Shown: in pieces, positions 1 through 10,255 of the stretch
Numbering within the stretch: the stretch's first letter is position 1
Layout of the letters: each line of letters starts with the position of its first letter
Source: Calophaca sinica
Lineage: Eukaryota > Streptophyta > Magnoliopsida > Fabales > Fabaceae
Direction: 5' to 3'
DNA length: 64,000 nt
Assembly (NCBI GenBank): GCA_037113605.1
Contig: CM073734.1
Coordinates: 50,893,985 to 50,957,984, forward strand
Notes under the pieces: generated by a model
What the model saw: the letters and a program-made list of their open reading frames with translations, nothing else
Told to the model about the DNA's origin: nothing
Database searches by the model: none
Translations under genes and position numbers: made by a program

Positions 1-39
1 TTATAAAAAATAATAGCATTCATAAAAACAAAATATAAA

Positions 40-410
40 AAGTAATTATACTGACAACATACAATGTGTCATTAGAATAAGAGTCTAAAATTAGTATGTA
101 ATATTTCCCCCCCGTTAAGAGTCAAAAGTAAAATAATCATCTATAAATAATATGTAATAAAGATATTTATAAAATTTGATATATTCTAAAAAAAGATGAA
201 ATTATACCGTTAATATTTTATGTTTTTTCATCTAGACAAAAAAAAATCATTTATACCGATAGTATGTATTGTTTCCCCCCGTTAAGAATCACATATAAAA
301 TAATCATCTATAAATAATATATAATAAAGATATTTGTAAATTTTGATTCGTGATCAAAGACGATAAAATTATATTGACAATATGTAATTTTTTTTATTGA
401 GACTTTAAAC
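40..410. repeat. Imperfect direct repeat, period about 167 bp
   Basis: A block with a C-run followed by GTTAAGA, then ATAATCATCTATAAATAATA and AAAGATATTT, occurs around 107-175 and again around 275-340. The spacing of the GTTAAGA words is 167 bp. A third, weaker partial copy follows near 370. Origin is unknown; a decayed tandem repeat or transposon edge is possible. Confidence 0.5.
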
Positions 411-489
411 GAAAACAATTATTTTTAAATAATAAAAATATTATAATGATAAAATATAAAGATATAAAAAAATGAAATTAAAAAAATGT

Positions 490-705
490 TAATAAAAAAA
501 GAAAGAGAGATGCACTAAAAAAAGAAAGAGAGGAAGAGAGAAAGAGAAACAAAAAAAAAGAATCAGAGAGAAGAAAGGGACGTGAGAAAGAGAGAGAAAG
601 AGGGAAAAATGAGAAAGAGAAGGAGTGACTTGAGAAAGAGAGAGTGACTTAGAAAGAGAGAAAGAATCACGTGAGAGAGAGAGGAAAAAAAAGTTAAAAA
701 TAGGA
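490..705. repeat. Purine-rich (GA)n low-complexity tract
   Basis: Over about 200 bp the plus strand is nearly all A and G, mostly as AAAGAGAG-type words. It is simple-sequence DNA with no reading frame of interest. Confidence 0.75.
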
Positions 706-1156
706 AGAAAAAATACTTTTTTAGGCGAATTTAATTTTTATTTTTATTTATTTTTATTTAGATTGTCATATTTGTCTCTGAAAAGTACATGTGTCATTAA
801 TATAAAATGTCTAAAATTGTAATTTTTGTAGTAGTTTGTTTGTATATATAGATAGTAGATAGATAGTAGATATGTAATTTTTGCTTATATAAATCATGTT
901 TCTAAGAAAGTTTCTCTGTCGAAAAAAAGTTACTTATCTTTCACGTAGTAAATTAATGTGAATCCAATCTTTCAATGACTAAAATAATAGTTTACTATAT
1001 TTATTAAAAACATATAATTTTTTAATTCATCACATATTTTCTTTAACTACTTTTGTAGCAAGTTTGTATTATTTGATAACAATTTTTCCTTCAGAGTATT
1101 TAATTTAACAAAAATAACTTTATTTCAAAAACAATTAATATACCATTAATTGAAGG

Positions 1157-1518
1157 CTAAACTATACTTTTAGTTCTTTATCTTTATTTTAAATTTTAAT
1201 TTGGTCCGTCTTTTATTTTTTGTTTCAAAATGGTCCCTTATTTTTCAAAGTTATACCAATGTGGTCTTTTTCGTTCAAATTGTGGTACGAAGAGGACCAC
1301 ATTGGTATAATTTTTGTAAAATAAAGGACTATTTTTTAACCAAAAAAGGACCATATTGGGATAAGTTTTGTAAAGTAGAGACCATTTCGAAACAAAAAAT
1401 AAAAGAGGGACTACATTGGTATAACTTTACAATATAAGGGATCATTTCAGAACAAAAAATAGAAGAGGGACCAAATTGAAACCTAAAATAAAGATAATGG
1501 ACTAAAAGCATAATTTAG
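1157..1518. mobile_element. Foldback MITE-like element
   Basis: The two ends are inverted copies of each other: the left end CTAAACTATACTTTTAGT at 1157 matches the reverse complement of the right end finishing at 1518, and complementarity extends inward about 100 bp through the words TTGGTCC and TTTGTTTC. Inside, the phrase meaning 'ggaccacattggtataa' recurs in diverged copies. There is no transposase frame; the short frames across it are stem by-products. It lies just beyond the 3' end of the hexose-transporter gene. The class is not clear, and no convincing target duplication was found. Confidence 0.55.
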
Positions 1519-1701
1519 ACTTACTTGAAACATCAATTTATTGAAACACAAATTCCTAAATAATACAATTATGACAAATATATATATATATAGTGAAGAC
1601 AAAATCTCCAAAGTAATGATTTGATAAAAATAAACTCAATGAATGATGTTTAAGTTATTAAAAAATACATCTTGGTATATGCCATTGGGCTTTAAAAAAC
1701 T

Positions 1702-3506
1702 TTAAGCAACATCCTTGTGGTCTTGATCATCGACAATATCAGGAACAAACTTTGTCCAAAACCAGTGTGACCTCCACACTTTATTCATTTCTTCAATGGG
1801 GATATTCTTTGTCTCAGGTAGAAACAAGGCAATGAAAATGGTCATGATGAGCACAAAACCGGCAAAGAAGAAGAAAAGACCAAACTTCAGGTGACAAAGC
1901 ATGGTGAGGAAAATTTGAGCAATGGCAAAGGTGAACAACATGTTCACGGCAACATTGGTGGCTTGACCTGCAGATCGAACCTCAAGAGAGCATATTTCAC
2001 TAGGCACTAACCATCCCAATGGACCCCAAGACCATGCAAATGCTGCAACATATGTACATATAAAGAATAAGAGAAGATTGGCTTCACTTTTAGTAAATGA
2101 ACCTTCACCGCTCACTCCAAACTTGACAGCAATCATGCTTCCAACAGCAATCTACAAACAACAATCATAAACTTTAAATTAGTCATGCTTAGAAAATGGT
2201 TTACCTTGAATCACACACACACAGATAGTATGCAAATATATAATCATTTAATTAAAACATAATCATTTTAAAATATAATTTTTTAATCATTAGTTGTGCT
2301 GTAGTTTTTACCTGGCAAATAAACATTTGCACACCACCTTCAAGGAACAAAATCCTTCTTCCAAACTTGTCGACAGAGAAGATGGAAACAAAAGTGGCAA
2401 CTACGTTGACACCTCCAGTAATAACAGCAGACATGAGGGAAGCATCGTTGCCAAAGCCAAGAGTTTTGAAAAGGACGGGCGCATAAAACATGATAACATT
2501 GATGCCAGTGAGTTGTTGGAAGAATGGAATAAAAGAGCAAAAGGTGAGTTGAGGTCTGTATTTTGGTTGTGTAATATTCTTCCATGGGTGATCCACCTTT
2601 TTAGCTTCCTCACTAGCATCAATGAGATCTTGAAACTCTTCATCAACATTATCAATGCCACGAATGTTTTGCAACATTTTCTTAGCTGCTTCTTTTTGGC
2701 CCCTTTCAATCAAAGAATTTGGTGTGTCACCTAAGAATAAAGATCCGATACACAACATGATTGCAGGAGCAGCTCCAATGCCCAAAGAAATTCTCTATCC
2801 ACTCTCAAGATTAGAAGTCCAATAGTTGATAAGGTTTGCACCTAGGATACCAATTGTGATCATCATCTGGAAGCCAATGTTTAGTGCACCTCTAATCTTT
2901 GCAGGAGCCATTTCAGACAAATACACTGGAACAGACTATTTTGGAGTAACAAGCAAAATTAATTGCATTAATCTTCTTATCTTTTTGTCCTTCTAAACAT
3001 TAAAACTTGAAATCATAAGAACTCATAAGAACGATATTGATCCTTACCTGATTACAGTATCCTACACCAAAACCAAGCAATAAACGACCGATGATAAGCA
3101 TTTCAATGTTGATAGCAAAACCATTTAACAATGCACCGACAAGGAAAAACATGCCACCTGCAAACATTGAGCTCTTGCGTCCCAACATTCTTGTAGTTGT
3201 GGAAGCAAAGAAAGAAGCTATCAATGCTGCAAGATACAAGGAAGATGTGAACAAAGTAAGGAGCACATTGTCAAATTTGCAATATTGGCTCTCATGGCCA
3301 GATTCATCTTTCATTTGCTTGTAAACACCAGGGAAGAATTTGATTAGGAATGGTTCCATGGAAGTCACTCCTCCCGTAATACCAAGATCATAACCAAAAA
3401 GTAGACCACCCATGGCTGCCACTAAACATGTGACCAATACAAATGGTGTGACCTTCCCCTCAAATTGCCTACCATTCTTTGAAACAACTAAAACTCCACC
3501 TGCCAT
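1702..3506 (-). pseudogene. STP-type hexose/H+ symporter with premature stop
   Basis: Plant sugar transport proteins of the STP family (major facilitator superfamily) import hexoses with protons across the plasma membrane. Three exons read well on the minus strand: 3506-3048, 2935-2312 and 2151-1702, each joined by GT-AG introns in phase 0 (donors CAG|GTAAG and CAG|GTAAA, acceptors TAG|TCT and TAG|ATT). Together they give 510 codons, the usual STP length. Visible motifs are GYDLGITGGVTSM near residue 39, RMLGRK at 106, GRLLLGFGVGYCNQ at the end of exon 1, VDKFGRR in exon 2 and PETKNIPIEEM near the C-terminus. Cysteines 76 and 447 sit where AtSTP10 has its lid disulfide pair. Codon 200 is TAG (2795-2797) in the motif SG*RISLG, where the family has tryptophan; a single G-to-A change explains it. 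Everything else is open, so this is a young null allele, a sequencing error, or an unprocessed lesion. Confidence 0.9.
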
Positions 3507-3604
3507 CTTTCAAACTCTTGTATCTTAAGATATCGATATGTTTATGTTTTACACTCGTTCTCACTTTTCTTTTTCAATATGTTAGAAGCCAAATAATTAT
3601 GTCC

Positions 3605-3612
3605 ATTTTATA
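3605..3612 (-). promoter_or_regulatory. Possible TATA box of the hexose-transporter gene
   Basis: The minus strand reads TATAAAAT about 100 bp upstream of the ATG at 3506, a sensible distance for a plant core promoter. A second TATATATA lies further up near 3866-3875. The region is AT-rich, so chance matches are likely. Confidence 0.3.
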
Positions 3613-5323
3613 ATGTCTACAATTGCTAATGAGATAAGAAGAAGTTATAACAAACAGATAACTTATTCATCAAATATATCATTTAAAGTAATTTTAGTTA
3701 TCTGTCATCCTAACAATATGCTAACTAAAGAGTATTCTTTCTCTTAATTTGGTGTCAATGCACTATTGGAAGGACTTGAGATAAGCACTAATTATTGGAT
3801 TAGACAGATAAACTAACTGATAAGGGTAAACTACTTTGGATAACACCTAATAATACTCTGTTAGTCTATATATAGCAAGAAGAAAAAACAAAATTGAAAC
3901 TTAGCTAAATCCCCTATTTTTACGAAGACAATTGCCTTATAAAGTAATTTTAAATCTTTAAATACAAAATAATTTGATTTATATACAAGTTTATTAAATA
4001 ATTATTTAAAAGTAAAATTATTACATTTTATTTGTGTGATGAATAAATAAATAATTAGAATATATATCATTGAACTGATTATGCTATATCAATAATTTAC
4101 TGGCTAAAATGCGATTGTATTTTTTATATGTTAGGTGGAATTGATACCCTAATTTTATATTAGACCATTTTCCATTATGCTATTATTTTTCCTTTATTTT
4201 TTTATTTATTCTCTTGTCCATTAATAATTACTTTCTTTATCATTACATTTCTCTACAACATGCGGCAAATTAGTTTGTATTTACAACTAGAATAATTGAC
4301 TCGTGCTATGCACATGTAAAAATATGCTATTGAAAATTGTTATAGAATAATTTAAATTTTGTAAGCTAATAATAGTACAATGCATACAGTGTATTATTTA
4401 TATTGAACAATAAGTAAATACTGGGTAGTATGTTGTATAATTTTAATATTAAAATTTAAAACTATTGAAACTTTATATTAATTTGTTATCTTTTTGCATA
4501 AATCCCATCATCTTTTGGTGGTTAGGTTTATCCATCAAATACTTTGTCTTTAAATGATGACAACGCTAATGAGCATACTGCACCAGAGTCATTCCATACA
4601 GCGGTTATGTATTTGGTCCAGATAACGCACAATGTGTATTTAAAAATAAATATTTTATGTTAAAAGATTATATTAGTATGTTATTTAATAAGATATTCAT
4701 TTAGGGAAATTTATGTATTAGTGTTATTTGATGTGAAATATTCAATCTGCTTATAATATATTTTTATACTGAAGTTTAACTACTAATAGATTTTTATTTA
4801 GATAATAATATATTTTCATGCAAAATATTTGTGTTTGGTGTATTTTTTTGGGATAAATATCTCATGTATTTTTACTCGTGTTTTATCATCTTTTGATACT
4901 ACTCATGAAAAACATACTAAAGAAGCAGAAGAAATACAAAGTTTTTTGTGTTATAAAGGATTAAAAAATTCAAATTGCTTTCTATATATTAATAAATTTA
5001 CATATAGTCATTAATGTTTAAACGAAAATTTAAATTTGCTCATATAATTTTTTTAATAAATTAATTAGGTGAGAAGATAATAAATAGGAAAGTAACCATG
5101 ATTTGTCTAAAGTTTTTGACAATTTTAAAATTAATCAAGGTATTCTATATTAAAATAATTGTATAGAAAACAATATATCTAAAATTAATATAATGATTGC
5201 TATCATTATATTTTGACAAAAACATTGTTTGATTTGTGGACTAATAATTTTGTATTAATAACGAAACATATCATGAAATTTTCATATAATACTTGATATA
5301 TTTATATATCAAAACATGTCTTT

Positions 5324-5424
5324 AATATATATATACACACTCATACACACACACGCACACATACATATATACACATACATATATATATATATATACATAT
5401 ATGTATATATATATATATATATTA
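5324..5424. repeat. Compound (TA)n/(CA)n microsatellite
   Basis: Alternating TA and CA dinucleotides run almost unbroken for about 100 bp. Confidence 0.85.
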
Positions 5425-6999
5425 TATTTTATGTGATTGATATATTTATATTGACGGTAGTGACAACCTGTGCTCCATTATGCTCTATTTTATATTGATA
5501 ACGAAACATATCATATCCATTATTATGAGATAGTGATGACTCGTGTTTCGCACGGTATACAATAAAATATTCCTCGTTGTCTAGTATTTCTTACTCTTAG
5601 TTTTTTTTTTTTGACAGACTTACTCTTAAGTTACTATCTTTTAATTTATATTAATTACTAAATTATATGACTTAGAAGTTTCTTTGGAAATGAGTTGTAA
5701 TTTCATATTATATAAATATAAATAATTGTATAAAATTAAAAGATTTTACTAATAATATCATATTTTATTTTAGTGAAATAATCATCTTATTAACTTTTTT
5801 TCCTAAATTTTTATAACTGTAAAGAAAAGAAAATGTAAAAAGTTTATAATAAAGAAAAATTTATATTAAAAAATATTTGATTGCGATTTTTATCATAGTG
5901 GTTTAGACATTAATATACTTTCTTAAAATATATTCAATCCACGTGTGGTGTCTTTTTACTCTATAATTTAATTATAAAAAATTCAAGTAAATATTGATAG
6001 GCTTTTTATGTAGAACGATCATCCCTATCTTGTATATTTTTAAGATTGGGTTATCATGTTCTTATCATTATTGGATTAAGTTTGGGGCAACATGTTTTAT
6101 TTTTTGGTATAATGGGCTATCATGATTATATACTTATTAGATTCAATGACTTCCATATCAATATATTTTTGTGTAAAATTATTATTTTTATGTGACATAA
6201 ATATTTACGTATAATTTTTTTTTTTTTGATTGAAACCTATAAATTTTTTTATGTTTTCATATAAATTTTCATTTCATGTAACACATTCGACTCTATAATT
6301 GTTATTAAAAACGTTCAAAGTAGATTATATAAAAAATTTAAATTTTTTTGATAAAAAATTATATTTGAACACATCCATGAAATATATTATTCATAACTTT
6401 TTACGGTCCTTCCGTATTCTTATGCATTCATTTTTTCATATAAAGCTTGGATTTTTACCGCATATTGAGTAAAGTGAAAAATGACTCTTTTAACAATTTG
6501 TATCATATATTTACCACAGAAAAAAAAAACAATTTGTATCATATACAATTTCCACGTTGGGTTTTGTAAAGAGGGAAAAAAAACAAAGCAAACCCTTTTT
6601 TTAACGTTACCCAATATGGAGAACACCACTTTTACGCTTCAAAAATACACCTGATTAACGAAAACTTTCGTATATGCTTTATATGGAAAATCTATACTAA
6701 CGGTAAAAATTAATTAATGAATCTCATCTAAATTTTAATTAAATCAAAACAAATACATAGAAAACTATCTTTAGATTCTCCCACACAGTAGCTCTACCAC
6801 ATGAAGCATGATGGGTCTAGGTGTTTTTTTTTTTTTTTTTTTAGGCAACAGTGAACTTATTTCATTTCATCAATGATCAAATGATAGGTCTAGGTGTGTT
6901 ATCATACAATGTTCTATAAAAATCAAATATTGAAGGAATTACAACTAAAGGAAGCTCTATCGAGCACATATGTATATAAAATAGATAATACTCATGATC

Positions 7000-7200
7000 T
7001 AAATAGAAAATTCCAATAGAAATGACAACAAGTATCTTCACAAAGCTAATGTTGTAGTTCATAAGAACTAATTCTAGTGAGAATACTTTCTCCTTGTCAT
7101 AAGGATCTAAAACCAACTACTTGCGTATAACCCTAACCAATAATCGATAGTTTTCTTGATTAGGAACAATGCTTGAAACGTGGTCATATTTTGGGGCCAT
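7000..7200 (-). pseudogene. RPA1-like OB-fold fragment (replication protein A large subunit)
   Basis: From ATG at 7200 the minus strand reads MAPKYDHVSSI, then ENYRLLVRVIRK, a TAG at 7117-7119, then EKVFSLELVLMN. This matches my memory of the N-terminal part of plant RPA70-like proteins, which bind single-stranded DNA through OB folds; the stop falls where those proteins usually have tryptophan. After the last motif the similarity ends although the frame stays open to 6877. It is a fragment of about 60 residues. RPA-like sequences are often carried by plant Helitrons, but no Helitron end was identified. The gypsy insertion begins only 64 bp upstream of the ATG. Confidence 0.45.
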
Positions 7201-7268
7201 TAGTGTAAAGTTTTCCTAGAAGGATGTACTTGCATGCAGGTTTATGGCCTCTGAGTGAGGTTTCATCT

Positions 7269-9224
7269 TATAACGACCCGTTTCCGGACCGCTACTAAAC
7301 TAGAAATAAACCTATATACAACGCGTTTTTAAAACGGTACTCTTGTGTCCTTTGGAACATGCGGTCTTTTTTTTTTTTTTAAACAATCATATCCGCATAG
7401 TACTCATAGTACACACAGAGTTGCCACAACATTTAGAAACATGGTGCAATCTAAGACACAATATACATGCATTGGAAATACATACATACATATATATATA
7501 AACACGTCAGCGAAGATAGTACGTACAAAATAAAGACAGTGCATAAAGATGTCCCAACAGAATACACCTATGGTATGAAGACCCTCATGAGAGTAATCAT
7601 ACCTCGGGGGTACTCCCGGCAGACACCCACGCTTGGGCTGCTCTAAAAGTAAACCATCAGTCTACCCTGTAATACAAAAAAACATCCATCAAGCCCGATT
7701 GGTCACCAGAAAAACTGTACACCAAAAGCAAATACTGCAGTCATCCAAAACAACATAAACAGACAGTCAGACAACACGATGACTACAGATAGCTATCCAA
7801 ATCCTCAGATGGATCCTCCTCCTCCTCATCGTCCATTGGGTCCTCTCAAGTCAAATCGATAAAAGGTGCCGTCGCAGGCACACCCTCCGGCACGTCCTCT
7901 GCTATCACTACCTCCTCCATGAATCCTGCGCCACTACACCTAGCCACACCACACTCTCTGCAGACAGGTGAGAGGTGTCCCGGTGGGGTAGGGGTCCTAA
8001 ATAACACGGGATAAACTGGCTCCGCCTTGGGCTCAGATCCTACTGGAGAACTCTAGATAACAGTTGCCCTGGAAGTAGATGTTCCTGTAGTCCCACGTCT
8101 AATCACGCTCTTACGAGCGGTCCATCGAACCCTCGATCCTCGTCTTCGTCCTCGGGAAGCAAGTCGGGAAGCAATGCGCCTCGAAATCTTGAGGGTCGAC
8201 CCTCTAGCGAGGAAGATGATGTTGGCATAGTCCTCTCTCCCTGAATAGCTCGCCAAGCGTCCACCACTTGCATCATCCGAATCGGGAAGCTCATGTGCGC
8301 CGTGAAATCTCCTGTCTCACTACCATACCACCCTCTCAGAAGCTCTGTACGACATCCCCAGTATAAACAACGCGATGGGAGATGGGGTCGAACTCCATCG
8401 CCGCGGGAATCTTGATGTCTAGAAAATCAAAGATGATCTCTGGCGATGTCCTCATCGCCAGTATCAACACGCTCTTCGTCATCGCCTGGGTAACCATCAT
8501 TGGTTAAAGGCACCACGGGAAATGGTCAACTTCTCAATAAATCAGGAAATAACAAATCATAAACAAGAGGCAACAAAACAATATGCACAGTTCTCAAGAT
8601 GCAACTCAGGACTCAACTTAAGACTCATTCCCTCACGACACTTTCGACAATCTTTCGGAAGGTAACGCCGAATAAGCTGCTGAATTCCAGCCATTAGCCT
8701 TGGGCTCCACGACCACCCTAGGAATTTCAGGATATGTTCCTTGACGCTATGACGTCTAACTAAGCTGCCGAAAGCCAGTCGTAGCCTTTTAGAGGATCCT
8801 AGCACCCTAGGTTATTCGGCATATAGTTCATAAACGACACGACAACTCCAAACGACACGACACCTAACTTAACTGCTAAACTCCAGCCATTGGCTTTGGC
8901 ATCCACGACCACCCTAGGATATCCGGGATATAGTTCATGCACATCACGTCGACACATTTCACCATCCCAATGAAACAATAACAGCATATAATCAATCAAG
9001 AAGCAATCGAATAATTAATTAACCACATGTCAATAATATTCATGCCAAGCTTAACACAATGCACTCAGGTCAACAATATAAGCAGTATAAGCATTCGCAT
9101 CATATCAAGAACCGACACCGACAACTCAGTTCATCCCTCTGCAACTCAGTGGAGCAGGTTGAGAGGCAATCATACAAGTGTGGGGGGTTGGGGACAGCTA
9201 CCAACCACTTGCAGACAAGCCCAC
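7269..9224 (-). repeat. Tekay-like element, left (3') LTR, first segment
   Basis: Aligns with the first half of 27720-31567. It is cut at 9224 by the LARD-like insertion and resumes at 21108. The terminal TG has become TA at 7269-7270. It contains a broken copy of the LTR reading frame at 7783-8500. Confidence 0.9.
7783..8500 (-). pseudogene. LTR-embedded reading frame, copy 1 (Tekay left LTR)
   Basis: A frame of about 238 codons lies within the LTR, sense to pol. It starts MMVTQAMTK at 8500 and ends with an acidic stretch, DEEEEDPSEDLDSYL, before TAG at 7783. Readable landmarks are MEFDPISHRVVYTGDVV, VVRQEISRRT and CRECGVARCSG. It is broken by a TGA after VVQSF, a 1-bp deletion after SRRT, and two later stops. 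Comparison with copies 2-5 shows each stop is a simple transition in one copy only. I do not recognise the family, and the function is unknown. Confidence 0.6.
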
Positions 9225-9489
9225 TGTAGCACCCTGTCTCCGGAGTGCTGCTAAGTGAACATTCTGACAAAAGTTGACATGTTTCCGAAAGGTGAAATAC
9301 TCTGCTCGTAGGGTTTTCAAGAAATGTGGTCCTATTTTTTTTTTAAAGGTTCTTTAAAGAAGCAGTCAGAGCATCACAGCGACTTTTAGAAACATGGTGG
9401 AAAATAATTTAAGACACCACATAGACCACATTCATTTATTCTGTCAAATCATATATAATAAACGTGTCATGAAACATACCAGAGATTTA

Positions 9490-9666
9490 TTACAACACTG
9501 AAATAAATGACAAATATCCTATAGATGGTCGACAAGTTATACTCCTTACTAGACTACTAGTAAGTTCCATAACATAACACAGATAGAAGGCCGGATGACG
9601 ATCCTCAGCTGCTCCTCCCTGCAGTTCCAAATTCTCTGCTTGCTCTGCTTTCTGGGTTACATTCAT
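9490..9666 (-). CDS. Short LTR frame sharing only the start of the LTR ORF (left copy)
   Basis: 58 codons from MNVTQKAEQAE. The first five residues and about 40 bp upstream (AAGTTGACCCTT and onward) match the start of the long LTR frame in the solo LTR (MNVTQ at 60323). The rest is unrelated, as if the long frame had been replaced. Both LTRs of the LARD-like element keep it open. Whether it is translated is unknown. Confidence 0.35.
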   Translation of the reverse strand: MNVTQKAEQAENLELQGGAAEDRHPAFYLCYVMELTSSLVRSITCRPSIGYLSFISVL

Positions 9667-9919
9667 TAAAATGAAAAAACCACTGGCAAGGGTCAACTTC
9701 TTAAAAATAAAGAGCAGATACATATATTCGACAACACACTCGGCAACAAAACATATAATAACACGACATATTACAGAAATTAGCAATCATGACAATAGGC
9801 AACCAACAGTATACACAGTTCTCAAGACGCAACTCAAGACTCTCTCAAGACTCAGCTCACGACTCATCTCACGACTCATTTTCTCTCGACACTTCGACAA
9901 CCTCCGGAACAATGAACAA

Positions 9920-10255
9920 CGCCCTTGAATTCCGGCCTTAGCCTTGAGCTCTTCCACTACTCTAGGAGATTCAAGTCGAAGTTACCCAACGCCACGCCAA
10001 TGGACCACGCCCCTGAACATCCAGCCGAAGCTTTGAGCTCTTCCACTACTCTAGGATATTCGGGTCGAAGTCACCCACTACACGACAATGGACAACGTCC
10101 TTGAACATCCGGCCGAAGCCTTGAGCTCTTCCACTGCTCTAGGATATTCAAGTCGAAATCACCCACTACTCGACAAGGAACGACGCCCTTGAACATCCGG
10201 CCGAAGCCTTGAGCTCTTCCACTACTCTAGGATATTTAAGTCGAAGTTCAAAAAC
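9920..10255. repeat. 88/89-bp tandem repeat in LARD LTR (left)
   Basis: About four diverged units. The word TTGAGCTCTTCCACT recurs with spacings of 89, 88 and 88 bp. Each unit also has AGTCGAA and GAACATCC words. Confidence 0.85.

Larger units (their letters stand above)
1..1156. other. AT-rich intergenic flank
   Basis: Very AT-rich DNA with no convincing coding region on either strand. It holds an imperfect direct repeat and a purine-rich tract (listed separately), and is otherwise featureless to me. Confidence 0.6.
3507..6999. other. AT-rich intergenic region upstream of the transporter gene
   Basis: No gene can be supported here. It holds the putative promoter of the transporter, a TA/CA microsatellite and several poly(T) runs. 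A direct repeat of about 20 bp (ATAACGAAACATATCAT) occurs near 5258 and again near 5499 on both sides of the microsatellite. Short open frames are random products of AT-rich DNA. Confidence 0.6.

Noticed and set aside
1201..1511. Frames on both strands across the foldback element
   Set aside because: Products of inverted-repeat arms, with no similarity to any transposase I recognise.
5324..5424. TA/CA run translated as a tyrosine/isoleucine/histidine-rich peptide
   Set aside because: Simple microsatellite.
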